Positions 35,561 through 44,256 of a stretch of DNA of 64,000 nt are shown here, one piece after another. A program made the position numbers and the translations under genes. The notes beneath the pieces were generated by a model. It had not been told where the DNA came from and ran no database searches. It saw only the letters and a list, made by a program, of their open reading frames with translations. The stretch's first letter is position 1. Each line of letters starts with the position of its first letter. Source of the DNA: Mycobacterium adipatum (lineage in GTDB: Bacteria > Actinomycetota > Actinomycetes > Mycobacteriales > Mycobacteriaceae); contig NZ_CP015596.1 of the NCBI RefSeq assembly GCF_001644575.1, positions 1,240,001 to 1,304,000 on the forward strand, written 5' to 3'.

Positions 35561-37144
35561 TCACGACGCCTCGACGTCTAGATCGTCGGCTGAATGACCC
35601 TTCGGGACAGTCTGGCGGTGCGCGGGCAGCTCTTGAACAGAGGACGACTGCTCCCGCGGAGCCGAAATGCGCGAGGGACGCGAGGATTGCGAGTGTTGTT
35701 TGGCCGACACATCTTTGTAGGGCGGGTAGACGGTCCACAACAGGACATTCCGATGATTTCGAGCGCCATCGTCTTCGATCGCCCAACCCAGACTCCGTAG
35801 CGCGGGTGCGTGCCGTCGTAGGACGGCCGTGACATCCCGCCCGTTCCGGGGCCACTCCTTCGGCCTGCGCCAGGTGTCGCCGGTTGGCGTGACTGTCGCC
35901 AGCAGGTCGCCTCCGGACTTTGCGACGAGCGGTTCCCGGATGTGCAGCCGTAGCTGTTCGATGAACGGGTCGGCGGACAGGCTGTCTTCGGAGAGTTGAT
36001 TGGCGCGTGACAGGTAACGCCGGAAGCCATGGGTCGACAGAATCTCGTCAACGGCCGCCAGCGTGCGACTGAAGTCCGCCATCCGTGGCGACACGTCGAC
36101 CGAAATGGTTTCCAGCCGTTGATGGACGACGGCGGCCAGATCGAGAAGCCCGCCCAAAATCCCTGGTAGAGCCGTGCGCCACTGTTGTCGCATCGTGGCT
36201 TCCGGTTGTCGCATGTGGCGATCAATGCGTCGCAGGTCGACAGTCGCCAGTCGCTCCGCGAGGTCGGGCCGCACTGCTCCGACGTCGATGCCGTTGATGA
36301 TGACGCACCGCCGAAATTTGATGACTGCGAGATCGGAGTCTGTGTACAACGCCCGTTTGACGTTGCCGTCGCCGGTGGCGGCGCGGCACAGAGAATCCGA
36401 CAACCACGGCGAGATAGTCGACAGGTTGTCCAAGGCAACGACCCACGAACCGGAGGCTGCAGTGACCCACGAGTCGGCGTCACGCGGTGCCTGCCGCAGG
36501 GGGACCGGTGACGGGTCGATGAGATCGACCAGCATGCGCGTGGTTGTGCTCTTGGCGCTGCCCTGCTCGGCGAACAGCGCCAAGATCGGGTGGGGGACGT
36601 CCGTCTGGACAAGAGCGGCAACGAGGGCAGCAAGGAGGACCGGTCGGTCTTCAAAGTCGACGTTGACGAAATCCCAGAGCTTCTCGACATTCCCGCCCTG
36701 AGCCGGCAGCGGCATCGCCCCGGTCAACTTGGTACGCAGAAAGCGCACAGGTGCCCGTTCGGTGAGCGTCCACCGGCCCTGTCGGATACGAATCGTCTGG
36801 ACATCGGGCCGTCCGGTGTCGATGTAAATGGTGCCGTCATCGTCAGCGACGCGGAGGTTGAGGCGTTCGGGCGGCTTCGTGGCAGCCAAACCTTCGAGGA
36901 TCAGGGTGGCGTCAGTCAGCGCCTGGCCGCCGGCGACCGCGCCGGTTTCGGCGAAGTACCGTGCGGCGAGGTCGGCGCGTAGACCGGCCTTGCCGGCGCG
37001 GAGCAGCATCACCAAGTGCGGGCGGTCGCGGTCAGCGCCGAACGGCTCGCCCTCTTCTGAGAGCCCGAGCAGGTAGCGTTCCTGTGCCATGCTGACCAAG
37101 CGTGCGGCTACCGACTTCTTGTCCGTCTCGGTGTTGTCGCTCAT
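35561..37144 (-). CDS. Primase/helicase-like P-loop ATPase of the element
   Basis: 527 residues. LALFAEQGSAKSTTTRMLVDLIDP near residue 195 is a Walker A of the GxxxSKST type; WVVALDNLSTISPWLSD follows as Walker B-like, and a YTDSDLAVIKFRRCVIINGID segment carries sensor residues. This order resembles the superfamily 3-like or P4-type ATPase module of satellite phages and integrative elements, which unwinds DNA at the element origin. The N-terminal ~150 residues show no clear primase motif. ATG at 37144. Likely the replication protein of the element. Confidence 0.75.
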   Translation of the reverse strand: MSDNTETDKKSVAARLVSMAQERYLLGLSEEGEPFGADRDRPHLVMLLRAGKAGLRADLAARYFAETGAVAGGQALTDATLILEGLAATKPPERLNLRVADDDGTIYIDTGRPDVQTIRIRQGRWTLTERAPVRFLRTKLTGAMPLPAQGGNVEKLWDFVNVDFEDRPVLLAALVAALVQTDVPHPILALFAEQGSAKSTTTRMLVDLIDPSPVPLRQAPRDADSWVTAASGSWVVALDNLSTISPWLSDSLCRAATGDGNVKRALYTDSDLAVIKFRRCVIINGIDVGAVRPDLAERLATVDLRRIDRHMRQPEATMRQQWRTALPGILGGLLDLAAVVHQRLETISVDVSPRMADFSRTLAAVDEILSTHGFRRYLSRANQLSEDSLSADPFIEQLRLHIREPLVAKSGGDLLATVTPTGDTWRRPKEWPRNGRDVTAVLRRHAPALRSLGWAIEDDGARNHRNVLLWTVYPPYKDVSAKQHSQSSRPSRISAPREQSSSVQELPAHRQTVPKGHSADDLDVEAS

Positions 37145-37234
37145 AGGATTTCCTGCATACGGTGCTTATGCAGGCTGCGTTGACGAGCTATTCTCATGTG
37201 GAACTTCCGTGTCGGATGATCAGGTGGTTCGAAC

Positions 37235-37265
37235 AAAGACCTCGGCTAGGCCCCGGGGTCTTTTT
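37235..37265. terminator. Intrinsic terminator hairpin
   Basis: AAAGACCTCGG, 7-base loop CTAGGCC, CCGGGGTCTTT, an 11-bp stem with one G-T pair followed by TTT. Flanking A and T runs make it work in both directions. It separates the excisionase gene from the ATPase gene. Confidence 0.8.
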
Positions 37266-37277
37266 CGTGGGTGCGGT

Positions 37278-37475
37278 TCACGCGGCGTCTCCGCCTCCGC
37301 GCCGGGTTGCGCTTTCTTGCTCCGAGATCCATCGCAGCACTTCGTCGCGCCGGTAGACGACTCGGCGGCCCAAGGTGAAACTGGCCGGTCCGATGTCGCA
37401 GTGGCGCCAGTAGCGGAGAGTTCCAACGGGAATGCCGATGATGTCTGAAACCTGTTTGGCACTCAGTAGATCCAT
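37278..37475 (-). CDS. AlpA/excisionase-like HTH protein
   Basis: 65 residues: MDLLSAKQVSDIIGIPVGTL followed by RYWRHCDIGP and GRRVVYRRDEVLRWISEQE. This is the helix-turn-helix_17/MerR-like fold of excisionases and AlpA regulators that direct element excision. ATG at 37475 is supported by GAGGAG seven bases upstream. Convergent in arrangement with nothing; divergent from the integrase gene across 168 bases that hold both promoters. Confidence 0.85.
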   Translation of the reverse strand: MDLLSAKQVSDIIGIPVGTLRYWRHCDIGPASFTLGRRVVYRRDEVLRWISEQESATRRGGGDAA

Positions 37476-37643
37476 GTAGCTGCTCCTCAATAGTGGGTTC
37501 TGTCAACGAATCCAACGGTGGTGGTGGCGCCCTGCATTTGTCCACCAGTACCCTCAACTTCGCCTATAAATTGGCTCCAGTCGAACGATTTCGTCGGCTG
37601 TCGGTGGTCGGTGGGAATCTGGCACCCAACGGAGGTGGCTCAC

Positions 37644-38813
37644 ATGCAGCGACGAAACCGCCGCGCCGGCGTCGAGGACAGGTGGCGTCGATCGGACGGG
37701 ACCCCTGCCGCGCGCAATGGCAAAGGGCGCCGATGGTTGGCCCGGTATGTCGATGATCAAGGCGGTGAGAACACCCGTTCGTTCGACCGCAAGGTGGACG
37801 CTCAGGCCTTTCTCAACGAGATCACAGCCGCGCAGACGATAGGAACCTATGTCGCGCCAAAAGCCGGGCGCATTACCGTCCGTGAATTGCACGCCAAGTG
37901 GCTTGGTACCCAGGGCCATTTGAAGGAGACGACGGTTGCGACACGCGCGTTCGCATGGTCGGGCTACGTCGAAGGCCGGTGGGCCGCGGTCGCAGTAGCC
38001 GACGTGCAATCGTCGGATATCAGGGCGTGGGTGCAGCAATTGGCGGCGGGTGGAGCCAAACCGGCCACCATCGAGAATGCGCTTAGCGTCCTGAGACAGA
38101 TTCTGGAGATGGCCGTCGACGATCGACGGATCCCCCGCAATCCGTGTATGGGAGTGAAGTCGCCGCGACGACAGCACCGAGCACGGGGCTACCTGACGCA
38201 CCGGCAGGTGGAACTTCTGGCCCGCGAGGTCGGCGAGTACGCCATCGTTGTTCGATTTCTGGCCTACACCGGGTTGCGCTGGGGCGAGATGGCAGCGCTG
38301 CGGGTGGAGTCATTCGACATGCTGCGTCGCAGGGTGAATATCCGTGAGGCGGTCGCCGAGGTGAAGGGACGTGTGGTGTGGTCGTCGCCGAAATCCCACG
38401 AACGTCGCTCGGTGCCGTTCCCGGCGTTCCTGGCCGAGCCGCTGGCCGTGCTCATGATGGGTAAGCGGCGTGAGGACTTGGTGTTCACATCGCCAGGAGG
38501 AGCACTGCTGCGAGTGTCGACGTGGCGGCCGCGGGTCTTCAACGTGGCCGTCCAACGTCTCCAGGCAGCAGACCCGGCGTACCCCACCGTGACACCGCAC
38601 GACCTTCGCCACACGGCGGCGTCGCTGTCGATCAGCGCGGGGGCCAACGTCAAGGCCGTCCAGACGATGCTCGGGCACGCGTCCGCAGTCCTGACCCTGG
38701 ACACCTATGCAGACTTGTTCCCGGACGACCTGGAGCAGGTTTCGGTTGCACTAGATGCGGCGCGGATGCGGTCTTTGGAATCCACTGCGGACCAGCTGCG
38801 GACTGGGAAGTAA
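37644..38813 (+). CDS. Tyrosine recombinase (phage-type integrase)
   Basis: 389 residues. N-terminal arm-binding region with RRWLARYVDDQGGENTRSF, a SAM-like core-binding domain, then the catalytic domain. Active-site residues seen: Arg in AYTGLRWGEMAALR, HDLRH (His, Arg) near residue 330, His in LGHASAVLTLD, and the nucleophile in TYADL near residue 365. ATG at 37644 with GGAGG eight bases upstream; the open frame upstream to 37518 lacks a site. It ends 52 bases from the tRNA-Pro 3' end, identifying the probable attB. A terminator follows directly. Confidence 0.93.
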   Translation: MQRRNRRAGVEDRWRRSDGTPAARNGKGRRWLARYVDDQGGENTRSFDRKVDAQAFLNEITAAQTIGTYVAPKAGRITVRELHAKWLGTQGHLKETTVATRAFAWSGYVEGRWAAVAVADVQSSDIRAWVQQLAAGGAKPATIENALSVLRQILEMAVDDRRIPRNPCMGVKSPRRQHRARGYLTHRQVELLAREVGEYAIVVRFLAYTGLRWGEMAALRVESFDMLRRRVNIREAVAEVKGRVVWSSPKSHERRSVPFPAFLAEPLAVLMMGKRREDLVFTSPGGALLRVSTWRPRVFNVAVQRLQAADPAYPTVTPHDLRHTAASLSISAGANVKAVQTMLGHASAVLTLDTYADLFPDDLEQVSVALDAARMRSLESTADQLRTGK

Positions 38814-38815
38814 GA

Positions 38816-38846
38816 AGGCCCCGACCAGAATTCCCGGTCAGGGCCT
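38816..38846. terminator. Hairpin downstream of integrase
   Basis: AGGCCCCGACC, loop, GGTCAGGGCCT: an 11-bp stem with one mismatch starting right after the integrase stop and facing the tRNA gene. Only a short T/C stretch follows. It may serve both the integrase and the tRNA transcript. Confidence 0.65.
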
Positions 38847-38865
38847 CTACCTGCGAACACACCAG

Positions 38866-38939
38866 TCGGGGTGGCGGGATTCGAACCCACGACCTCTTCG
38901 TCCCGAACGAAGCACGCTACCAAGCTGCGCCACACCCCG
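38866..38939 (-). tRNA. tRNA-Pro(CGG)
   Basis: On the minus strand the acceptor arms CGGGGTG / CACCCCG close a 74-base cloverleaf. The D-arm has AGCTTGGTAGC, the anticodon stem CTTCG/CGAAG encloses loop TTCGGGA with anticodon CGG, and the T-arm is GTGGG-TTCGAAT-CCCGC. Discriminator base A; no encoded CCA. It marks the border between accessory DNA (left) and the conserved core (right) and is the likely integration target of the element. Confidence 0.95.
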
Positions 38940-39081
38940 TGTGAAGCCACGACAGCGTATCGCACCGGGGCATCGGAAAGCCAAACGGCCACCGCCTCGC
39001 GGGAAGCATGTCGGACCCCCGTGGTGTTGTAGGAGGCAAGGACGCCGTCGGGGGCGGTCCATGACATGAAGCGAGGCAGAT

Positions 39082-39261
39082 ATGACCGGGTTGGGAGCCG
39101 CGATCTACATCGGATTCTTCGCTCTGGCCGCGCTGTGGCTGTACCTCAGCGGCCGGCGCGAGGATCAGACCCAGCGACCCGAGGATTCGAATTGGGCCAG
39201 CACCGAGGCCGACTCGGACGGGTTCAACCCGTGGCTGGCCAGCCACTCGCTGTCGAAGTAG
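39082..39261 (+). CDS. Small single-span membrane protein (candidate)
   Basis: A 59-residue frame: [20 protein letters not shown] then [10 protein letters not shown], one strong transmembrane helix, a positive stop-transfer and a polar tail. ATG at 39082 is preceded by a GCGAGGCAGA purine-rich stretch. Its 3' 97 bases overlap the end of the cysteine-desulfhydrase gene antisense, so only the N-terminal half is independent. Plausible as a small mycobacterial membrane protein; could be chance. Confidence 0.45.
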   Translation: MTGLGAAIYIGFFALAALWLYLSGRREDQTQRPEDSNWASTEADSDGFNPWLASHSLSK

Positions 39262-40265
39262 GTGTCGGCGTAGCGGTCGCCGCTGTCGGCCAGCAGGGTC
39301 ACCACCGACCCGCCGCGCCGCTGGGCGACCATCTCGGCCAACAGCTTGAACGCGCCCCAGATGTTGGTGCCCGTGGACGGACCGACACGGCGGTTCAGGA
39401 CGGCACCGACGTGCTGGGCCGCGGCCACCGAGGCGGAGTCGGGGACGATCATCATCCGGTCCACCACCCCGGGCAGAAACGACGGCTCGACCCGCGGTCG
39501 CCCGATCCCCTCGATGCGGGAGGACGCCCCGGTTTGGACATGCGGGTCGTGGTGCGCGTAGGACGGAAAGAAGGCCGAGTTCTCCGGGTCCACCACGCAC
39601 AACCGGGTGCGGTGTCGGCGGTAGCGCAGATAGCGGCCGATGGTGGCGCTGGTGCCGCCGGTGCCGGCGCCGACCACGATCCAGTCCGGCACCGGGTGCG
39701 CCTCCTGGTACATCTGGTCGAAGATGGACTCGGCAATGTTGTTGTTGCCCCGCCAGTCGGTGGCCCGCTCGGCATGGGTGAACTGATCCAGGTAATGCCC
39801 ACCGGTCTGCTCAGCCAACCGCTCGGCCTCGGCATAGACCTGTGCCGACTCTGTGACGAAATGGCAACGCCCGCCCTGTGATTCGATGAGGGCGATCTTG
39901 GCCGGGCTGGTCGAGGAGGGCATCACGGCAATGAATGGCAGGCCCAGCAGCGCAGCGAAATACGCCTCGGACACCGCGGTGGAACCCGACGACGCCTCGA
40001 TGACGGTGGTGCCTTCGCCGATCCACCCGTTGCACAGTGCATAGAGGAACAGGGAGCGCGCCAGCCGGTGCTTGAGGCTGCCGGTGATGTGCGTCGTCTC
40101 GTCCTTGAGGTAGAGCTGTACGTCGAACTCGTCGGCCCATGACGGCAGCGGATACCGCAACAGATGGGTGTCGGCGCTGCGCCGCGCGTCGGCCTCGATC
40201 AGCCGGACGGCATTGTCCACCCAGTCCCGTGGCCCGCCACAGGCGATATCGCCGCCGGCGCTCAC
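39165..40265 (-). CDS. cds1: PLP-dependent cysteine synthase/desulfhydrase family protein (Rv3684 orthologue)
   Basis: 366 residues, fold-type II PLP enzyme. [20 protein letters not shown] carries the Schiff-base Lys, [21 protein letters not shown] the substrate loop, and [18 protein letters not shown] the phosphate-binding Gly loop. Rv3684 (Cds1) is described as a cysteine desulfhydrase producing H2S, pyruvate and ammonia. The GTG at 40265 overlaps the stop of the phosphoesterase gene (GTGA). Gene order ponA2, phosphoesterase, cds1 matches M. tuberculosis. Confidence 0.9.
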   Translation of the reverse strand: MSAGGDIACGGPRDWVDNAVRLIEADARRSADTHLLRYPLPSWADEFDVQLYLKDETTHITGSLKHRLARSLFLYALCNGWIGEGTTVIEASSGSTAVSEAYFAALLGLPFIAVMPSSTSPAKIALIESQGGRCHFVTESAQVYAEAERLAEQTGGHYLDQFTHAERATDWRGNNNIAESIFDQMYQEAHPVPDWIVVGAGTGGTSATIGRYLRYRRHRTRLCVVDPENSAFFPSYAHHDPHVQTGASSRIEGIGRPRVEPSFLPGVVDRMMIVPDSASVAAAQHVGAVLNRRVGPSTGTNIWGAFKLLAEMVAQRRGGSVVTLLADSGDRYADTYFDSEWLASHGLNPSESASVLAQFESSGRWV

Positions 40266-41209
40266 CGTGCCGATACGGTCGGATGGGCCTGTCCGGCGCG
40301 GCGACCCAGCACCGATCCCTTGGTGGGGGTGGCCACCAAGGTCAGCAGGGTCGCTTCCGGCCGGCAGCAGAACCGCACCGGGGCGTACGGGGACGTCCCT
40401 ATACCCGCCGACACGTGCAGCTTCATGTCCGCGCCCCACTGCGACGGGCCCTTGGCGCGCGTGCGGTCCAGTTCGCAGTTGGTCGCGACGGCCCCGTAGA
40501 ACGGCAGGCACAGCTGGCCGCCGTGCGTATGCCCGGCCATCACCAGCTGATAGCCGTCCGCGGCGAAGCGGTCCAGCACCCATGGTTCGGGCGAGTGCGT
40601 GACGCCCAGCGACAGGTTCGCGGTCGGGCTGGGTGCGCCGGCGATGGTCTCGTAGCGGTCCCGCTTCAGGTGCGGATCGTCGACCCCGGCGGCGGCGATC
40701 CGCAGCCCGGCGACGTCGAATTCGCGGCGGGTGTGCGTCATGTCCAGCCAGCCGCGCTCGGTGAACGCGGCCCGCAGGTCCTGCCAGGGCAGCGGATCAC
40801 CGTGGATCCGGCGCTTCTTGTTGAACAGGTAGTTCGTCGGATTCTTCGGCTTCGGCGCGAAATAGTCGTTACTGCCGAACACGAACACCCCGGGCACCGA
40901 CAGCAGGTCACCGAGCGCCTGCACGACGGCGGGCACCGCCTTCTGGTGCGACAGGTTGTCCCCGGTGTTGACCACGAAATCGGGTGCCAACGTCGCCAGT
41001 TCCCGCAGCCAGGCCTGTTTGCGCCGCTGCCGCGGCAGCATGTGCAGGTCCGAAAGATGCAGCACCCGCAGCGGGGTCGAGCCCGGTGTCAGCACCGGCA
41101 TCGTCACTTCCCGAAGCGCGAACGCGTTGCGCTCGATCAACGACGCATAGCCGATCCCTGCGGCGAGCGTGCCTGCGGCGATCGCGGCAGTGTTCTTCAG
41201 GTGCGACAT
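40262..41209 (-). CDS. Metallophosphoesterase (Rv3683 orthologue)
   Basis: 315 residues. Calcineurin-like metal ligands in [11 protein letters not shown] (DxH), NTGDNLS (GDN), FGSNDYF (GxND) and [12 protein letters not shown] (GHTHGG). An N-terminal hydrophobic helix ([17 protein letters not shown]) suggests membrane attachment. Probably a YkuE-like phosphodiesterase or phosphatase acting at the envelope. Twenty bases downstream of ponA2 and overlapping cds1, so one operon. Confidence 0.92.
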   Translation of the reverse strand: MSHLKNTAAIAAGTLAAGIGYASLIERNAFALREVTMPVLTPGSTPLRVLHLSDLHMLPRQRRKQAWLRELATLAPDFVVNTGDNLSHQKAVPAVVQALGDLLSVPGVFVFGSNDYFAPKPKNPTNYLFNKKRRIHGDPLPWQDLRAAFTERGWLDMTHTRREFDVAGLRIAAAGVDDPHLKRDRYETIAGAPSPTANLSLGVTHSPEPWVLDRFAADGYQLVMAGHTHGGQLCLPFYGAVATNCELDRTRAKGPSQWGADMKLHVSAGIGTSPYAPVRFCCRPEATLLTLVATPTKGSVLGRRAGQAHPTVSAR

Positions 41210-41229
41210 GTCAGCAGCTTACTGCGTGG

Positions 41230-43674
41230 TCACGGTGCCGGCGGGGGTGGCGGCGGTGGCGGCGGGCCGAGCACCGGCACCGTGATCGGCGGCAGACCCG
41301 GAATCTGGATGACCGTCTCGCCGATCGGCGGCGGCAGCCCGGGGATCCCCACCGGCGGTGGCGGCGGGGGCGGCGCGATGCCGTTACTGGTCTGGATGGT
41401 GATGATCGACCCCGGGATGGTCTGCCCGGACGGCGAGGTGCCCACCACATAGCCGGCGGGGGAGGTGCTGTTGACCGGTTGCGGATCGTCGGCGACCTGG
41501 AATCCGGCCTCCCGCAGGCGCTGGCGGGCCAGATCGAGGCCCATGCCGGCGACACTGGGCACCCGGGACCCCGGGCCGCCCTCGACGTAGCGGGGATCGG
41601 TCGGCGGCAGCACGACGGTGTCCGGGGTGATCGGTTTCATCGCCGCGAACCAGGTCCTGGCCGGCTCGTTACCGCCGAACAGGTTTCCCGAACCGCACTG
41701 GCGCAGCGGGAACGAGCAGAGTTCGCTCGGGTTGGTGGAGTCGTCATAGATGTAGTTGGCCGCGGCGAACTCACTGGTGAAACCGAGGAAGGCCGAGGAC
41801 CGGTTCGACTCGGTGGTGCCCGTCTTACCGGACATCGGCAGGCTCCAGCCCACCGAGCCGGCCGCCCCGGCCGCGGTGCCCGCGCCGGTGTCGTCCTTGC
41901 TCAGCGCATTGGCCAGGGTGTTGGCCAGGCCCTCGGGCACGACCTGCTCGCAGGTCTCAGTGGTCACCGCGACCTCGGTGCCGTTGCGGTCGAACACCTG
42001 AGAGATCGGGTTCGGTGGGCACCAGGTGCCGCCCGAGGCGATCGTGGCGGCGACGTTGGACAGCTCGAGGCCGTTGACCTCGATCGGGCCCAGGGTGAAC
42101 GAGCCGATGTTCTGCCGCTTCACGAAGTCGGCCAGACTCTCGTTGCTGTCCGGGTCGTAGTCGCGGGCGGTGCCGGGCAGCGCGTAGGACCGCAGTCCCA
42201 GGCGCACCGACATGTCGACGGCTTTCTGCACACCCACCTGCGAGATCAGCTTCGCGAAGGCGGTGTTCGGCGAGGTGGCCAGCGCATCGGTGACGTTCAT
42301 CGAGCCCTGGTAGTTGCCGGCGTTGCGCACACACCAGGTGGCCGGCGGGCAACCCGGCGAGTTACTGCTGCCCAGTCCCTTGGCCTGGAACGCGGGCGGC
42401 ACCGGAAGTTGGGTGTTGATCCCCATCCCCATCTCCATGGCGGCGGCCACGGTGAAGATCTTGAAGACCGAACCCGCACCGTTTCCGGCCAGCGAGAACG
42501 GCTGCGGCTGCATGGTCTCGCCGGCCTCGGTGTTCAGGCCGTAGGTGCGGTTACTGGCCATCGCCACCACCGGGTGGGCGTCCTTGCCCGGCCGGACCAC
42601 GCTCATCACGCTGGCCACACCCTCGATATCCGCTGGCGCGTACTGGTTCACGGCCGATTTGATGTTCGCCTGCACGTCCGGGTCCAGCGTGGTCTTGATC
42701 AGATAGCCGCCCTTGGCGATCTGTTCCTTGCTGATCCCGGCGCGGGCCAGGTAGTCCAGTGCGTAATCGCAGAAGAACGCGCGATCACCGGCCGCGATGC
42801 AGCCGCGGGGCAACTCATTCGGGGTCGGCAGCACGCCGAGTGGTTCCTGTTTGGCCGCCCGCAGTGCCTCGGCTTCTTGCGGAACGTTCTCGATCATGGT
42901 GTCCAGCACGACGTTCCGGCGGGCCAGCGCACCCTCGGGGTTGGTGTAGGGATTCAGCACGCTGGTGGACTGGACCATGCCGGCCAGCAGCGCGGCCTGC
43001 TGCCAGTTCAGCTCGGAGGCGTTGATGCCGAAGTAGGTCTGCGCAGCGTCCTGGACCCCGAAGGCGCCGTTGCCGAACGAGACCAGGTTGAGGTACCGGG
43101 TCAGGATCTCCGGCTTGGTCAATGTCTTGTCCAGCGTCAGCGCCATCCGGATCTCACGCAGCTTGCGCGCCGGGGTGGTCTCGATGGCCGCGCGCTTCTC
43201 CGCATCGGTCTGCGCGACCACCAACAACTGGTAGTTCTTCACGTACTGCTGCTCGATGGTGGAACCGCCGCGGGTGTCCAGGTTCCCGGACAGGTAGCCG
43301 GACAGACCGGTCAGGGTGCCCTGCCAGTCCACGCCGTTGTGCTCGGCGAACCGCTTGTCCTCGATGGAGACGATCGCCAGCTTCATGGTGTTGGCGATCT
43401 GTTCGGTCGGCACCTCGAAGCGCCGCTGGGTGTACAGCCAGGCGATCGGGTTGCCGCGCGCGTCGGTCATCGTGGACACCGCGGGGATGTCGCCCTCGAC
43501 GAGCTGGGCCGACCCGTTGGCCACCACATCGGAGGCCCGGTTGGACATCAGGCCGATGCCGCCGACGACCGGGAACATCAAACCGGCGGCGATGACCGCG
43601 GCCAGCAGGCAGCACCACATCAGTTTGATGACCGTCACCGCCACCGGGGGACGTGGCGAGGGCTGCTCAGGCAT
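41230..43674 (-). CDS. ponA2: Bifunctional class A penicillin-binding protein PonA2
   Basis: 814 residues. One N-terminal transmembrane helix (residues ~13-35), a GT51 glycosyltransferase domain with SIEDKRFAEHNGVDWQGT (catalytic Glu), and a transpeptidase domain with SVFK (nucleophile Ser), an SPN-like ATSPNTAF motif, and KTGTTE. A single PASTA domain (PSVAGMGLDLARQRLREAGF) precedes a Pro-rich tail of PPPPPPP runs. It polymerises and crosslinks peptidoglycan; orthologue of Rv3682. Divergent from whiB4 across about 225 bases. Confidence 0.95.
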   Translation of the reverse strand: MPEQPSPRPPVAVTVIKLMWCCLLAAVIAAGLMFPVVGGIGLMSNRASDVVANGSAQLVEGDIPAVSTMTDARGNPIAWLYTQRRFEVPTEQIANTMKLAIVSIEDKRFAEHNGVDWQGTLTGLSGYLSGNLDTRGGSTIEQQYVKNYQLLVVAQTDAEKRAAIETTPARKLREIRMALTLDKTLTKPEILTRYLNLVSFGNGAFGVQDAAQTYFGINASELNWQQAALLAGMVQSTSVLNPYTNPEGALARRNVVLDTMIENVPQEAEALRAAKQEPLGVLPTPNELPRGCIAAGDRAFFCDYALDYLARAGISKEQIAKGGYLIKTTLDPDVQANIKSAVNQYAPADIEGVASVMSVVRPGKDAHPVVAMASNRTYGLNTEAGETMQPQPFSLAGNGAGSVFKIFTVAAAMEMGMGINTQLPVPPAFQAKGLGSSNSPGCPPATWCVRNAGNYQGSMNVTDALATSPNTAFAKLISQVGVQKAVDMSVRLGLRSYALPGTARDYDPDSNESLADFVKRQNIGSFTLGPIEVNGLELSNVAATIASGGTWCPPNPISQVFDRNGTEVAVTTETCEQVVPEGLANTLANALSKDDTGAGTAAGAAGSVGWSLPMSGKTGTTESNRSSAFLGFTSEFAAANYIYDDSTNPSELCSFPLRQCGSGNLFGGNEPARTWFAAMKPITPDTVVLPPTDPRYVEGGPGSRVPSVAGMGLDLARQRLREAGFQVADDPQPVNSTSPAGYVVGTSPSGQTIPGSIITIQTSNGIAPPPPPPPVGIPGLPPPIGETVIQIPGLPPITVPVLGPPPPPPPPPAP

Positions 43675-43899
43675 GAGTTACAGAGTAGCCAGCGGGTCCA
43701 ATCGGGGCCCGGGAGCCGGGCGAATGTCGATTTCGGCGCTCTGACGGCACGGTCGTCCCAAAAAAGCGTGATCTGACTGTTGCGTAAAAGGCCACTGACC
43801 ACCTAGCTTGGACACACAATGCGATTCAGGTAACACTCTGGACGCAATGTGGCGCAGATTACATCGACGTGTTATGTGGTCCGGACGAAGGGAACGCTG

Positions 43900-44256
43900 G
43901 TGTCAGTTACATCATCCGCCATGCACAGGACTGGCGTGAACCCCCAACTCCACGCCGCCGCCCCCGGAGCCGAGGCCGAAGCCAGAATCGCGTGGGTTTC
44001 CCAGGCGCGCTGCCGGCAGGCCGACCCCGATGAGCTCTTCGTGCGCGGCGCCGCTCAGCGCAAGGCGGCAGTCATCTGCCGGCATTGCCCCGTGATCGCC
44101 GAATGCGGCGCCGACGCCCTGGACAACAAGGTCGAGTTCGGTGTCTGGGGCGGGATGACCGAACGTCAGCGTCGCGCGTTGCTCAAGCAGCATCCCGAGG
44201 TGGTGTCCTGGGCGGACTTCTTCGCCGCCCAGCGCAAGCACCGCAGCGCCGTCTAG
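43900..44256 (+). CDS. whiB4: WhiB4 iron-sulphur redox regulator
   Basis: 118 residues. [4Fe-4S] ligands: Cys in QARCRQADPDELF, then CRHCPVIAEC. The GVWGG turn and C-terminal basic stretch ERQRRALLKQH are typical of WhiB proteins. The GTG at 43900 with GAAGGGA six bases upstream yields the same length as M. tuberculosis WhiB4; an upstream in-frame start at 43849 has no such site. WhiB4 senses O2/NO and binds DNA under oxidation. It ends with zero bases between its stop and the stop of the convergent ATPase gene. Confidence 0.95.
   Translation: MSVTSSAMHRTGVNPQLHAAAPGAEAEARIAWVSQARCRQADPDELFVRGAAQRKAAVICRHCPVIAECGADALDNKVEFGVWGGMTERQRRALLKQHPEVVSWADFFAAQRKHRSAV

Larger units (their letters stand above)
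32342..38865. mobile_element. Integrative element at tRNA-Pro (left end uncertain)
   Basis: A tyrosine integrase (37644-38813) ends 52 bases before the 3' end of tRNA-Pro(CGG), the classical target geometry. Inward of it are an AlpA-like excisionase, a primase/helicase-like ATPase and a run of accessory genes on the opposite strand. The sequence is unlike the syntenic core to its right. No structural phage, conjugation or transposase gene is visible, so it resembles a small phage-satellite-like or integrative plasmid-like island. The distal copy of the tRNA 3' end was not found, so the left boundary at 32342 is only the last cargo gene. Confidence 0.7.

Noticed and set aside
35578..36690. A second long minus-strand frame inside the ATPase gene
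   Set aside because: Same strand, other frame of the element ATPase; Ser/Arg-rich and without motif, whereas the main frame has a P-loop.
37220..37240. tRNA-like GGTTCGAAC near the excisionase as a left attachment site
   Set aside because: Only the generic T-loop bases match; the flanking sequence differs from tRNA-Pro and it is inside the element.
40984..43776. A 930-codon plus-strand open frame
   Set aside because: It lies antisense to ponA2, which has all expected PBP motifs; the antisense peptide is low-complexity Arg/Gly-rich without domains. An effect of high GC codon usage.
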